A stretch of 64,000 nt of DNA from Roseibium aggregatum (GCF_017309185.1 NZ_JAEKJZ010000001.1:1736001-1800000), one strand, 5' to 3'; positions 24,901 through 33,534 are shown, numbered from the stretch's first letter. Notes: generated by a model from the letters alone, not told the origin. Numbers and translations are program-made.

Positions 24901-26270
24901 AGCGGCTGCGGGTGCACTACCTGCTGGAGCCGGGCTGGAAGGCGGATGCCGCCATTCAGGGGCTGGGCCGCACCAACCGCACCAATCAAGCCCAGCCGCC
25001 GCTCTTCCGGCCCATCGCCACGGATGTGAAAGCCGAGAAACGGTTCCTCAGCACGATCGCCCGCCGTCTCGACACGTTGGGCGCGATCACCCGCGGCCAG
25101 CGCCAGACCGGCGGTCAGGGCCTGTTCCGGCCCGAGGATAACTTGGAATCCGCCTATGCCCGCGATGCGTTGCGCCAGCTCTACCTTTTGATCGTGCGCG
25201 GCAAGGTCGAGGGCTGCTCGCTGGAGAGGTTTGAATCCGCCACCGGCCTGAAGCTGATGGACGCGAACGGCATCAAGGACGACCTGCCGCCGATCACCAC
25301 CTTCCTGAACCGTCTTCTGGCGCTGACCATCGAGTTGCAGGGCATCCTGTTCTCGGCCTTCGAGCAGCTTTTGCAAGCCCGGATCAACGGGGCAATTGCC
25401 TCCGGCACCTATGACATGGGGCTGGAGACGCTGCGTGCCGAAAGCTTCATCGTCACCGACCGGCAGGTGATCCACACCCATCCGGGTACCGGTGCGGAAA
25501 GCCGGCTGTTGACCCTGACCGAGCGCAAGCGCAATCAGCCGGTCACGCTGGATGCAGCCCTGGCGGACCTCGGTGATCTGCGAGCGAAGCTGCTCGTCAA
25601 CGAGCGGTCCGGACGGGCTGCGGTGCAGGTCCCGACGACCAGCGTCATGCTCGACGATGGCGAGATCGAGCGGCGCGTCCGCCTGATCCGGCCGATGGAA
25701 GCCCAGAACGTGCCAGTGCGCATGATGGGCGAGACTCACTGGGTCGAGGCCGACCACGCTGCCTTCGCCTCATCCTGGGAGGCGGAACTGACCGAGGTGC
25801 CAGAGTTCACGGACAACATCATGCACATGGTGACCGGGCTCCTGCTGCCGATCTGGAAACGACTGCCGCAGGAGCCCTCCCGGGTCTACCGGCTCCAGAC
25901 CGATGAGGGGGAACGCATCATCGGTCGACGGGTTTCGCCCGCATGGGCCGCCAATGCCTCGACCAGCGGCGTCACCAGCAGCCTGACGCCGGATGCCGCC
26001 TATGCCGCGTTGATCGAAGGCCGAACGATCCTTGATCTCACCGAGGGGCTGCAACTGCGTCGCGTCCGGGTCATGGGCGCTAACCGGATCGAGCTCACCG
26101 GCTTCACCGACACGATGCGCGAACGCCGGCGGGCCTATGGGCTCTTCAGCGAGATCATCTGCTGGAAGCTACGATTCTTCGTGCCGGTGGGCGCATCGGG
26201 GCCGGAGATTATCGGCAAACTGCTCGACCGCTTCCCGGTTGAGCGCATTGGTGAGCGGGTGGCTGCGTGA
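21948..26270 (+). CDS. Strawberry-notch-like SF2 helicase fused to a methyltransferase-like domain
   Basis: A 1440-residue protein typical of large ICEs and plasmids. The N-terminal third has a SAM-methyltransferase core (LEPSAGTGLMAILAQ and the catalytic-type NPPF at about 208). The middle is the strawberry-notch AAA/helicase domain: Walker A GDGTGAGKGRQ at about 496-506, DESH at about 604 and VSATGAT. The C-terminal helicase lobe has LVFSDAGGTGRSYHADLLARN and the arginine-finger motif QGLGRTNRTNQA at about 1003. It probably remodels or protects element DNA; the exact role is unknown. ATG 21948 follows the leader; the open frame extends 27 codons earlier through it. Its stop overlaps the Toprim gene start. 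Confidence 0.9.
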   Translation: MNISSPVTDPVTPLGAAPAILAAAHLILAHLERGQRVDAAILRDAMEAAFGASDATGAWDWKLAYEACEGATVLFLRKYGKTLFGKAASPVSRLAPLAKIAGLLPTQTRRSEESQSFQQFSTPLPLGLAALAAAGVTPDDVVLEPSAGTGLMAILAQSAGGSLILNELAETRADLLSSLFPAFPVTRFDAAQIDDHLAPEAVPSVVLMNPPFSVMANVEGKMADAAYRHAASALARLAPGGRLVTITGANFGPESPSWRESFMRLQERGQVVFTAAVNGAVFAKHGTGIDTRLTVIDKLPADDPARFPVSPGIAPDVTTLLGWIEAQVPQRSPVSLPKMVAPAPTAAPKTMRSYLARTAASRPVAAPASDPEGVELDYETVVWTPPEGARLSDAIYEEYSLQSLRIPGAEPHPTRLVQSAAMASVAPPKPSYRPILPADICTRLSDAQLETVIYAGEAHVDHLAGAWTVDEHFDKVSAAAEDAAGAVRFRRGFMLGDGTGAGKGRQSAGIILDNWLRGRRKAVWISKSDKLIEDAQRDWSALGMERLLVTPLSRFPQGAKITLSEGILFTTYATLRSDDRGEKVSRVKQIVEWLGSDFNGVIIFDESHAMQNAGGGKGDRGDIAASKQGRAGLRLQHALPDARVVYVSATGATTVHNLAYALRLGLWGGEDFPFQTRAEFVEAIEAGGVAAMEVLARDLRSLGLYTARSLSYDGVEYELVEHQLTDEQRRIYDAYAEAFAVIHNNLDAAMEAANITGSEGTLNRQAKSAARSAFESTKQRFFGHLLTSMKTPTLIRSIDADLEAGHAAVIQIVSTGETLMERRLAEIPTDEWNDISVDVTPREYVGSYLQHSFPVQLYEPFTDSEGNLSSRPVFRDGQPVESREAVARRDAMLEQLGSLPPVPGALDQIVQRFGTDVVAEVTGRSRRIVRKGDGASARLAVESRAPSANLAETSAFMDDQKRILVFSDAGGTGRSYHADLLARNQRLRVHYLLEPGWKADAAIQGLGRTNRTNQAQPPLFRPIATDVKAEKRFLSTIARRLDTLGAITRGQRQTGGQGLFRPEDNLESAYARDALRQLYLLIVRGKVEGCSLERFESATGLKLMDANGIKDDLPPITTFLNRLLALTIELQGILFSAFEQLLQARINGAIASGTYDMGLETLRAESFIVTDRQVIHTHPGTGAESRLLTLTERKRNQPVTLDAALADLGDLRAKLLVNERSGRAAVQVPTTSVMLDDGEIERRVRLIRPMEAQNVPVRMMGETHWVEADHAAFASSWEAELTEVPEFTDNIMHMVTGLLLPIWKRLPQEPSRVYRLQTDEGERIIGRRVSPAWAANASTSGVTSSLTPDAAYAALIEGRTILDLTEGLQLRRVRVMGANRIELTGFTDTMRERRRAYGLFSEIICWKLRFFVPVGASGPEIIGKLLDRFPVERIGERVAA

Positions 26271-27316
26271 TGGCACGTCTCAACGCTTCCGAACTGGCAC
26301 ACCGTCTCGCTCGACAGGCCGAGGCGGTGTGCCGCCACTATCTCTCGAACGGGCGCAAGCAGGGCAAGTACTGGCAGGTCGGGGATGTGCGGAATACGCC
26401 AGGCCGCTCTATGTTCGTCCGTCTGACCGGGCCGGAATCCGGGAAAGGGGCTGCCGGCAAATGGACCGACGCATCGACCGGCGAGCACGGCGATCTGCTC
26501 GACGTGATCGGCGAAGCCCTTGGCCTCATCGACTTCGCAGACATTGCCGAAGAAGCGCGCCGCTTTCTCAGCCTGCCACATCCTGAACCGGACCCGCAGT
26601 GCCGCCGATCCCGAACACAGCCAGCACCATCGGGATCGTCCGAAGCCGCCCGCCGCCTCTGGCGCATGTCACGGCCTCTGATCGGTAGCGTCGCAGAGGC
26701 GTACTTACGGCAACGCGGCATTGCGGATTTACGCGGAACCGCAAATCTGCGGTTCCACCCGACCTGCTACTGGCGTGCGGAGGGCGACGGCCCAACCGAA
26801 TCCTGGCCGGCCATGATCGCCGCCGTCACCGACCTCGACGGCAGGATCACCGGTGCGCATCGCACCTGGATTCAACGTGATGGCTCCGGTAAAGCGCCGG
26901 TCTATCCGCCGAGAAAGGCGATGGGAGACCTGCTCGGAAACGCCGTCCGGTTGGGGGAGGTGCAGGATGTGCTCGCCGCAGGCGAAGGCATCGAGACCAT
27001 TCTGTCGCTCCGCCAGGGATTGGGCGCGATGCCGATGGTCTCGGCACTTTCCGCCGGGCATCTCGCCGCCATCCTGTTCCCGCCGCATCTGCGCAGGCTC
27101 TATATCGTACGCGACAATGATCCGGCAGGCGACGGCGCGCGGGATAGCCTGGTGGACCGTGCCATAGAGGCCGGGATCGAGGCGATCACGCTCTCTCCCA
27201 TGCTGGGGGATTTCAACGAAGATCTCGTCAGCTTCGGCTTGGAGGCGCTTCGGGCGCAGATCCGGGTGCAGATTACCCCTGAGGACGTCAGCCGTTTCAT
27301 GTCTTGCGCACCATAG
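26270..27316 (+). CDS. Toprim-domain protein, primase-like
   Basis: A 348-residue protein with a small N-terminal domain (WTDASTGEHGDLLDVI) and a Toprim domain carrying the acidic motifs AAGEGIETILSL at about 236 and IVRDNDPAGD at about 280. This is the short DNA-primase-like family paired with the Sno-type helicase in ICEs; it may prime or repair element DNA. ATG 26270 overlaps the helicase stop (TGATG); a GTG one codon upstream (26267) is also in frame. Confidence 0.87.
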   Translation: MARLNASELAHRLARQAEAVCRHYLSNGRKQGKYWQVGDVRNTPGRSMFVRLTGPESGKGAAGKWTDASTGEHGDLLDVIGEALGLIDFADIAEEARRFLSLPHPEPDPQCRRSRTQPAPSGSSEAARRLWRMSRPLIGSVAEAYLRQRGIADLRGTANLRFHPTCYWRAEGDGPTESWPAMIAAVTDLDGRITGAHRTWIQRDGSGKAPVYPPRKAMGDLLGNAVRLGEVQDVLAAGEGIETILSLRQGLGAMPMVSALSAGHLAAILFPPHLRRLYIVRDNDPAGDGARDSLVDRAIEAGIEAITLSPMLGDFNEDLVSFGLEALRAQIRVQITPEDVSRFMSCAP

Positions 27317-27625
27317 CCAGAGAGGGCCGTGGTCTGGGACAAACGATCCCGACATGGGCAAGGGATAGTAGCACCTCGGCAAGAGGACCGCGCCTTGGCC
27401 TTCTTGAGAGGGCGAGCGGCCCACAAGCGCTCCGGCCCGGCAATGGCGGCGCCCGACTGATTTCCGTCGGCGGGCATGCCCGCCTTTACAGCGCGAAGCA
27501 AATCAGCCGGGCTTTGCCATCAAGGCCCTAAGCCAAAGGGCCCGGGCTGCCAGGCCGGAGCGCCCGTGGGCTTGTCGTCGCCATGAAGGCCGCGACGGTC
27601 GCGGTCCAGCCGAAGGACACATCCC
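27317..27625. other. Intergenic region with a hairpin leader
   Basis: About 310 bases with no gene. The 3' part holds a strong hairpin, CCGCGA-CGG-TCGCGG at 27590-27604, extendable by two pairs, ending about 21 bases before the DUF2493 ATG; it may be a leader analogous to the others but lacks their GTGACGG block. Confidence 0.4.
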
Positions 27626-28552
27626 ATGTATGCCCATGACGAATTCGAACCCGATCACAGCACGTCTTCCACCGGCAATGTCATCGAAGCGCTGGAACTC
27701 TATGGCTACCGTCCCGCCCAGGGCGAGGCCGATCCCCGGATCACGCCCGAGGACATCGCCATCCGGGGCGCGGTTGCCGACATCTTCGATGCCCTGATTT
27801 CCACCATGGCCGACACCAGCCTCGATTTCGACCTCGACGAGATAATGTGGTCCACCGTCAACACTTTCCACCGCGCCGTAGAGCGGATCGAACGCAAACT
27901 CGACGATAACGAGCAGGCCCAGAAGCGCCTTCAGCGCGAACAGGACGGCAGCGAGGTCAAATCCGTCCAACTCGAAACCCTCATCGGCATCGGCCAAAAC
28001 CTGATCGAGCGCCGCGATAGCATGGAGACTTTCCGCGACACTGCCGCCGACCTCTACCTGCGCAGCACCGGCACCCCCTGGTCGCCGCGCTCCGGATCAC
28101 GGGTCAACCATCGCCAGATGACCTCGGCCATGATCGACAGCCGCGACTTCGTCGCCGCCAAGCGCCGGGCCGACAACGAGGTACTGCTACCCGCCGGACC
28201 GAAGATTGCCTTCTCTGGCGGTGACACCACCGATCACCGTACGATCTGGGACAAGCTCGATCAGGTTCATGCGAAACATCCTGACATGGTCCTCCTGCAT
28301 GGCGGGTCGCCGAAAGGAGCGGAACGCATCGCCGCCACTTGGGCCGACAATCGCAAGGTGCCGCAGGTTGCCTTCAAGCCGGACTGGGCGAAACACTCGA
28401 AGGCCGCGCCCTTCAGGCGCAACGACCGAATGCTTGACGCCATGCCCATTGGCATCATCGTCTTTCCCGGTACTGGCATCCAGGAAAACCTCGCTGACAA
28501 GGCCCGCAAAATGGGTATTCCGGTCTATCGTCTGGCGGAGGGCAGCGCGTGA
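27626..28552 (+). CDS. DUF2493 (SLOG superfamily) protein
   Basis: A 308-residue protein with a helical N-terminal half (VERIERKLDDNEQAQKRLQREQ looks coiled-coil) and a C-terminal DUF2493/YspA-like Rossmann domain of the SLOG superfamily: KIAFSGGDTTDHRTIWDKLDQVH at about 192, LLHGGSPKGAERIAATWA and IGIIVFPGTG. SLOG domains bind nucleotides or their derivatives; the substrate here is unknown. Common in the ICE region between the Toprim gene and the transfer genes. The stop codon lies inside a perfect hairpin (28541-28560). Confidence 0.87.
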   Translation: MYAHDEFEPDHSTSSTGNVIEALELYGYRPAQGEADPRITPEDIAIRGAVADIFDALISTMADTSLDFDLDEIMWSTVNTFHRAVERIERKLDDNEQAQKRLQREQDGSEVKSVQLETLIGIGQNLIERRDSMETFRDTAADLYLRSTGTPWSPRSGSRVNHRQMTSAMIDSRDFVAAKRRADNEVLLPAGPKIAFSGGDTTDHRTIWDKLDQVHAKHPDMVLLHGGSPKGAERIAATWADNRKVPQVAFKPDWAKHSKAAPFRRNDRMLDAMPIGIIVFPGTGIQENLADKARKMGIPVYRLAEGSA

Positions 28553-28560
28553 GCGCTGCC
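28541..28560 (+). terminator. Perfect hairpin spanning the DUF2493 stop codon
   Basis: GGCAGCGC-GTGA-GCGCTGCC: 8-bp perfect arms with the TGA stop in the loop. No T-tract follows, so intrinsic termination is uncertain; it could protect the 3' end or limit readthrough into the cargo that follows on the opposite strand. Confidence 0.4.
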
Positions 28561-28795
28561 TATCCTCGAAATCGCAGCTTCGATCTTAAATTGACGAATG
28601 CTGCGGCCAATTCCAATGTCCGCAGGTTGGAATGCGTCAGTGACAACGGATGTTCAGTTCCGGCACCCTGTGGATTGAGGTCAGCCATACCGACATTCCT
28701 GAAGCGTTTCGAGAAACGCCCGTATTACAGTGCTTTCTCGCAAATGCGTACCGCCCAGATGCCGCCCTGCGGTTCGCTTTCTCTCGGTCCCAAGC

Positions 28796-29776
28796 TTAGT
28801 CTGAAACGCTCTTTCGGCCGAGACGATCCGCGATTTCGTCGTGGATGCGCGCGCGTTCAACTGGATCTCCTTCACACAATGCGGCATCACCGCCGTCCTC
28901 CGCCAGAATAAACCTGCCCTTCGGCGTGCAAAGCGGGAATGCGTCGTAGCGTGTCGCAGTCTCGATCACTGCCTGCGCGAGGCCGATGGTGTCAAACTTG
29001 GCATGATCTGCTGCGCCCAGCCGGAACACCCTAAGGTCGGCGCCTTGCCCCGTTAAGCTCGGGGCAAGGAAAATACCCTCATATTCCGGGTCGATAGCAA
29101 TAGAAGTGCCGATCCGAAGATCCCGATGCGCGCGTTCGAGCATCTCTCGATCAACGGCGGCCAAAGACACGCCCTGCGCCGCGTACCAAGCGCAGTCCAG
29201 GCCGTTTTCGATTTCTTCGCAGGCGGTCACGAATGCGTCGGCGTCGAACCTGCCGCCCGCAAGGGCTAGGGCCGCAGTGCCGCCAAGCGCGTATCCCGCC
29301 ACGGCAATACGGCTTGGATCGACGACAGTCGACCAGACCGGGTCTCGAAGAAGCTGATCAAGCGCACGTGAGACATCCTGCGGCCGCCGCCAGATATCGT
29401 TTACGGCATCCTCTGCACTATTCGGGCGCGGTCCGTTCACTTCCACGACTACGAAACCCTCCTCTGCAAGTCGGCCACTCAACCAGGCACCAGAATCCGC
29501 CGCTGATCTCAATCCGCCGTGCGAAAGCAAGACAAGGGGATACTTTCCCGGTGCCATCGCTGCATCACGATACGCGGGCTGCCCGACGAAGACGGCGTTG
29601 CCTCCGACAACTTCAAACGATCCGCCTTCCTGCGCGGGATACCAGACCGAAAGCGACAGGTGGCGCGGATCGTCATCGCCACGAGTGATAATTGTCTGAA
29701 CCCCGATATGGGGCTCCGCGAAACCGGGTCCGGCACAAAGACAGCTCATCAGAAGGGTTAAAGCGGATTTCAGCAT
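28796..29776 (-). CDS. Secreted alpha/beta-hydrolase-fold protein lacking the nucleophile Ser
   Basis: A 326-residue protein with an N-terminal signal peptide (LKSALTLLMSCLCAGPGFAEP) and the platelet-activating-factor acetylhydrolase/dienelactone-hydrolase-like pattern: SVWYPAQEGG, YPLVLLSHGGLRSAADSGAWLSGRLAEEGF and DVSRALDQLL. The nucleophile elbow reads GYALGG (about 160-165), with Ala where Ser is expected in GxSxG; the codon is GCG. Unless another Ser serves, it is not a normal hydrolase. It starts about 38 bases after the MerR gene, same strand, so the two form an operon divergent from an MFS pump. Confidence 0.82.
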   Translation of the reverse strand: MLKSALTLLMSCLCAGPGFAEPHIGVQTIITRGDDDPRHLSLSVWYPAQEGGSFEVVGGNAVFVGQPAYRDAAMAPGKYPLVLLSHGGLRSAADSGAWLSGRLAEEGFVVVEVNGPRPNSAEDAVNDIWRRPQDVSRALDQLLRDPVWSTVVDPSRIAVAGYALGGTAALALAGGRFDADAFVTACEEIENGLDCAWYAAQGVSLAAVDREMLERAHRDLRIGTSIAIDPEYEGIFLAPSLTGQGADLRVFRLGAADHAKFDTIGLAQAVIETATRYDAFPLCTPKGRFILAEDGGDAALCEGDPVERARIHDEIADRLGRKSVSD

Positions 29777-29814
29777 GGGGTCTTTCTGTTCGATGAGCTC
29801 ATCAGCGGCGGCAT

Positions 29815-30225
29815 TTATGCCCGGTGCTTGGCGGCGGTGCGGGAAGCGAAGTTCAACAGGCGTCTGAACTTTGGACAGTCCATGTGGCTTTCGGCAGGGC
29901 AATCCGCTACGTGACGCAGGGCGTCGCGGAGCCGAGTGAGGCCCCGGATCTGTTCGTCAAGTGCATCGGCGCGCAGATGCAACTCGGTGCGTGGCAATTG
30001 CGGCGTACCGTCCCTGGCGAAAATCCCTTTAATGTCGTCCAGCGAGAACCCGGCCATCTTCCCGAGCGCAATCAGCGTAAGTTGCCAGGCCGTTTGTGCG
30101 TCGAACTGCCGCCTCAATCCATGCCGCCCGGCCGATTGGATCAGTCCAATTTCCTCGTAGTAGCGCAGCGTCGACGGGGAGACACCACTCTGTTCCGAAA
30201 GCACACCGATATCGAGCAGTTTCAT
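29815..30225 (-). CDS. MerR-family regulator
   Basis: A 136-residue MerR protein: helix-turn-helix and wing in IGVLSEQSGVSPSTLRYYEEIGLIQSAGRHGLRRQF, then a dimerisation helix (LRADALDEQIRGLTRLRDAL) and a C-terminal tail with Cys residues (CPAESHMDCPKF), the pattern of the small-molecule or redox branch. ATG 30225 fits the family start. It is divergent from the MFS gene, and the 68-base gap contains a MerR-type promoter dyad, so it most likely controls the MFS gene and itself. Confidence 0.88.
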   Translation of the reverse strand: MKLLDIGVLSEQSGVSPSTLRYYEEIGLIQSAGRHGLRRQFDAQTAWQLTLIALGKMAGFSLDDIKGIFARDGTPQLPRTELHLRADALDEQIRGLTRLRDALRHVADCPAESHMDCPKFRRLLNFASRTAAKHRA

Positions 30226-30227
30226 GG

Positions 30228-30258
30228 TTGACCTCAAGTTTACTTGAAGTGGCAAGGT
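30228..30258 (+). promoter_or_regulatory. MerR-type promoter with dyad in the 19-bp spacer
   Basis: TTGACC (-35, 30228-30233), a 19-base spacer, then CAAGGT (-10, 30253-30258; compare TAAGGT of PmerT). The spacer carries the dyad ACCTCAAGTT/TACTTGAAGT (30231-30250), very close to a SoxR/MerR box. The overlong spacer is the hallmark of promoters that MerR-family proteins untwist to activate. Confidence 0.7.
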
Positions 30259-30293
30259 AGCCTCCGCCAATCGTCAACGCAAGAGAACTGACC

Positions 30294-31706
30294 ATGACAC
30301 GAACGAACGAGGCGCGTGCGCCGCTTTCTACCCTGATTGCGCTAGCCGCCGCCTCCCTGACTGCTTCGCTTGGGATCAGCATCGCCTCGGTGCTGCTGCC
30401 CACTTTGACACGCAGCTTTGGGACAACCGTTTCACAGGCCCAATGGGTCGTGCTTGCCTATCTCGTGGCAGTGACGGTCACCATCGTCTCGGCAGGACGG
30501 CTTGGTGATCTGTTCGGCCACCGACGGGTGATGGTCTCCGGCCTGGTCGCTTTTCTTGCCGCTTCCATCCTGTGCGCTTTGGCGCCGAGTCTCGACCTAT
30601 TGATCCTCGGGCGTGCGCTTCAGGGAGTGAGTGGGGCAATACTGATCGCGCTTCCGATGTCGATTGCACGCGATATGGTGCCGGCCGGACAACTCGGCAG
30701 TGTCATGGGCCTGTTGGGAACCACGTCCGCTGCCGGAACCGCGCTCGGGCCCTCACTCGGCGGGCTCGTTCTGGCTTGGAGCGACTGGCGGACGGCCTTC
30801 TGGCTCCTAGCGGGGGTCGCCGCACTGACACTGGGTCTCGCTGTTTTCGCAATCCGGCGCGACAGTTTTCACGGCCCGAAATCGTTGATGTCGCTGGACC
30901 TGCCAGGGACCATTGTGCTGATAGTTGCGCTTGCGGCCTATTCGCTTGGTACGAGCGGTGGCGCATCAGGCATTCCAGTTTCGCCGGCCGTGCTTATGGC
31001 TGGTGCGCTGTTCGCGATCGTGATCTTCGTGGCGGTGGAAACCCGCGTGACCACGCCACTGGTGCCGATGGCCGTCCTCACGGACAGGATGACTGGTGCG
31101 GGATTCGCCATGAACATATTGATTGGAGCCGTAATGATGGCGACTCTGGTCGTTGGCCCGTTCTTCCTGACATTTTCCCTCGGGCTGAAAGAGTCGATTG
31201 TCGGTTTGGTTCTTGCCGTTGGGCCGGTCGTTGCCGCGTTTTCCGGGATGCCCGCGGGGCGATTGACGGATCGTTTCGGTGCGCGGCGCGTGATGTTTGC
31301 CGGGCTCATGCAGACCACGCTTGGTTTGATCATTCTTGCTTTTCTGCCGCGTTATTTTGGAGTCGGCGGGTATGTCGCCGCGCTGATCATCCTGACTCCA
31401 GCTTTTCAGATGTTCCTGGCGGCCAATAACACGGCTGTCATGGCCGGGGCTTCGAGGGAGGAACGAGGGCGCCTTTCCGGTCTGCTCGGCCTGTCGCGAA
31501 ACTTGGGCCTGATGACCGGCGCCTCCGCGATGTCCACCCTGTTCGTCGTCTTTATGGGAACAGGTGATCCGGCGGAAGCGCTGATCGCCGACGTCTCGCA
31601 CGCCTTTACGATGACGTTTTTCATCGCTGCCGCCCTGGCCATGACCGCCTTGGGGGTTGCGATCTGGAGCAATTACGGGTGCGGGCAGGCGGCGCCGGAT
31701 CAGTAG
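30294..31706 (+). CDS. MFS efflux transporter, DHA2 (14-TM) type
   Basis: A 470-residue major facilitator of the EmrB/QacA type with about 14 hydrophobic segments. Motif A is LGDLFGHRRVMVSG, motif C-like glycines are in SAAGTALGPSLGGLVLAWSDWRTAFWL, and the second-half loop is GRLTDRFGARRVMFAG. Predicted proton-driven export of drugs or organic compounds across the inner membrane. It is divergent from the MerR gene and sits right behind the MerR-type promoter. Confidence 0.9.
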   Translation: MTRTNEARAPLSTLIALAAASLTASLGISIASVLLPTLTRSFGTTVSQAQWVVLAYLVAVTVTIVSAGRLGDLFGHRRVMVSGLVAFLAASILCALAPSLDLLILGRALQGVSGAILIALPMSIARDMVPAGQLGSVMGLLGTTSAAGTALGPSLGGLVLAWSDWRTAFWLLAGVAALTLGLAVFAIRRDSFHGPKSLMSLDLPGTIVLIVALAAYSLGTSGGASGIPVSPAVLMAGALFAIVIFVAVETRVTTPLVPMAVLTDRMTGAGFAMNILIGAVMMATLVVGPFFLTFSLGLKESIVGLVLAVGPVVAAFSGMPAGRLTDRFGARRVMFAGLMQTTLGLIILAFLPRYFGVGGYVAALIILTPAFQMFLAANNTAVMAGASREERGRLSGLLGLSRNLGLMTGASAMSTLFVVFMGTGDPAEALIADVSHAFTMTFFIAAALAMTALGVAIWSNYGCGQAAPDQ

Positions 31707-32100
31707 TGAAGATCAATCGCAAGTCGGGTGTTTTGTGGCTTGGCCCGTTTGCTCCGCTATCGCGCGGATCGGGTCATAGGCCTCGAAAAAGGTCGCTGGA
31801 TAGTGGAGCGAGCTCGACCTGTTCTGCACGGGCCGAATTCGGCGCGCAAGTCTCGAACCACGCACCATAGCGGTCGAACCTCAATTGAGGCCCGGGAAAT
31901 GGCGCAAAAAAGTCCATGAGGAGTTCCAACCTATTTGCGGCCAATGTCCGAAAGCGGAAATTGAATCTCGACGTTTGACCGGCAGGTTTGTCCGCACTGA
32001 TGACCTGTGGAACGCCTTTCCAATGGCCCGAAGCCGAGAGTTCGTTTAACTTTCAGTTCGCGCCACGGTGGTGGTAGCCGAGAGCGTTCCACGTTGGACG
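31707..32100. other. Cargo/backbone junction, no gene seen
   Basis: About 390 bases after the MFS gene with no supported gene on either strand. The decayed backbone membrane-protein gene begins shortly after. Confidence 0.4.
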
Positions 32101-32103
32101 GGA

Positions 32104-32550
32104 GGCACCACCGTTCTCGCTACCGGACTCTTTGCATCTTTGGCCAGGATCGCGGCCATGTGTTGGTTTTTGTTCAACCTGGCCGTCTTCGCATTGCCGT
32201 TCCTCGTCGGACTTCGTGTCGGCACCTGGGGCTTACGGCAGTTGAGCAATCTGGCTCGGTGCAGTCCTCGCTGGTGGCTTTGCCGCCGGCCTGACGCTTG
32301 CCATCGGTCGGGCGTAGATGATGCTCGTCCGGCCGCCCTGAGCGCGCTTTCCATCGCCCTGATCTCCGTAGTGGTGGCGGTGCTCGCCGGCTTCAATGCC
32401 ACCCTTGGGATCACCAGGGCGATGATGCCTTCGGAGACATGGCAGGTAGTCTTCGCGGTCATCGGTGCTGGTGCAATGCGCATTTCCGCCTTTCTCTGCA
32501 TTGCCGGTTCGGCCGCCGCGCCTTCGGATCGGTCTACTGTGAGCGCCTGA
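32104..32550 (+). pseudogene. Decayed ICE membrane-protein gene
   Basis: Translated pieces in two frames give a coherent multi-pass membrane protein: LARIAAMCWFLFNLAVFALPFLVGLRVGTW in one frame; AIWLGAVLAGGFAAGLTLAIGR in the next frame, between in-frame stops; then LSIALISVVVAVLAGFNATLGITRAMMPSETWQVVFAVIGAG back in the first frame. This matches the small membrane protein of unknown function usually found here in related ICEs. At least two frameshifts and stops make it nonfunctional. The boundaries are approximate. Confidence 0.5.
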
Positions 32551-33100
32551 CACTGCCGGTGGTTCCATCAAGCAGGATCTGATCAATGATGGAACGCCCT
32601 TCCAATCATCAGGATGCCGGTACGGGGCGGTGTGCCGATCGGCATGAGGCTCGCGTCGCGACCCGTGACCGTGCGGTGGGAATGGCGGACCGTTCAAGCG
32701 GCAAATCGCTCCTGCGATTGCGGGGAGCACGTCGGTCGGGGCGTCCGGAGAACGATGCGCATAACCTGGCGCGGGTGAGCGAACCCGCCGGTGAAAAGGC
32801 CGGTCAGGCTGACGAGCATCCGCGGTCGCCATCGTCTCCGTTACATGCCCGTTTCATGTCCACTCCATACGGCCCTTTCAATGGCCTGATCTGGCCGAAG
32901 ACCGGCTGTGCCTCGACCGGCTTGGCGCAACAGCGTCGCCACAACTTTCTTCCCCTGGGCTGAGCCCATTCCGCGCGAGACAAGAAAGTTATGCCTTTGC
33001 TGTCCTGCCCCCGGCAAGCCGAGGGTGCGCCGCCTGTCGTCTCCGGCCTGTCGATCGCCATCGGGCCGCAATGGTGCGGATCCGGAAACAGAAAAAGGAG
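32551..33100. other. Long leader region before the first DUF736 gene, no gene seen
   Basis: About 550 GC-rich bases. Open frames exist on both strands but overlap each other and have no family pattern. The AAGGAG ribosome site of the DUF736 gene is at its end. Confidence 0.4.
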
Positions 33101-33107
33101 ACTAACA

Positions 33108-33431
33108 ATGGCCACCATCGGCACCTTCAAGAAGACCGGCAACGAATTCACCGGTGAAATCGTCACCCTCAGCGTCCAGGCCAAGGGCGTGCGTATCGTT
33201 CCAGACACCCGCACCACCGGCGAGAACGCCCCCAGCCACCGGGTCCTGGTCGGCCGCGCGGAGATCGGCGCCGCCTGGTCCAAGCGCTCGGGCGAGGGCC
33301 GCGACTATCTGGGCCTCAAGCTCGACGATCCGAGCTTCACCGCTCCGATCTACGCCAATCTGTTCGATGAAGAAGACGGCGAGAGCTACGCGCTGATCTG
33401 GTCCCGCCCGAACGGTCGCCGCAGCGAGTAG
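33108..33431 (+). CDS. DUF736 protein (first copy)
   Basis: A 107-residue DUF736 protein: MATIGTFKKTGNEFTGEIVTL, GRAEIGAAWSK and YLGLKLDDPSFTAPIYANLF are diagnostic. Function unknown, though DUF736 genes are fixed members of alphaproteobacterial conjugative elements. ATG 33108 follows AAGGAG. A strong GC hairpin lies just downstream. A diverged second copy is at 38273. Confidence 0.92.
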   Translation: MATIGTFKKTGNEFTGEIVTLSVQAKGVRIVPDTRTTGENAPSHRVLVGRAEIGAAWSKRSGEGRDYLGLKLDDPSFTAPIYANLFDEEDGESYALIWSRPNGRRSE

Positions 33432-33443
33432 CAGCGCCATAAG

Positions 33444-33465
33444 GCCCCGGCCGAAAGGCCGGGGC
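33444..33465 (+). terminator. Strong GAAA-loop hairpin after the DUF736 gene
   Basis: GCCCCGGCC-GAAA-GGCCGGGGC, 9-bp perfect arms with a GNRA tetraloop, 12 bases after the DUF736 stop. There is no T-tract, so it may be a Rho-linked or mRNA-stabilising element rather than a classical terminator. Confidence 0.55.
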
Positions 33466-33534
33466 TGATCTCCATCTCGGACAACCGAATCAGTTCCCTG
33501 AATTTGCAGTGCTAATGCGAAAACGCGATAAAAA

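Noticed and set aside
24486..25757. Minus-strand open frame of 423 codons opposite the Sno-type helicase
   Set aside because: Antisense shadow; the plus-strand helicase motifs in this stretch are diagnostic.
32804..33283. Minus-strand frame of 159 codons across the DUF736 gene start
   Set aside because: Overlaps a clear DUF736 gene antisense and has no family pattern.
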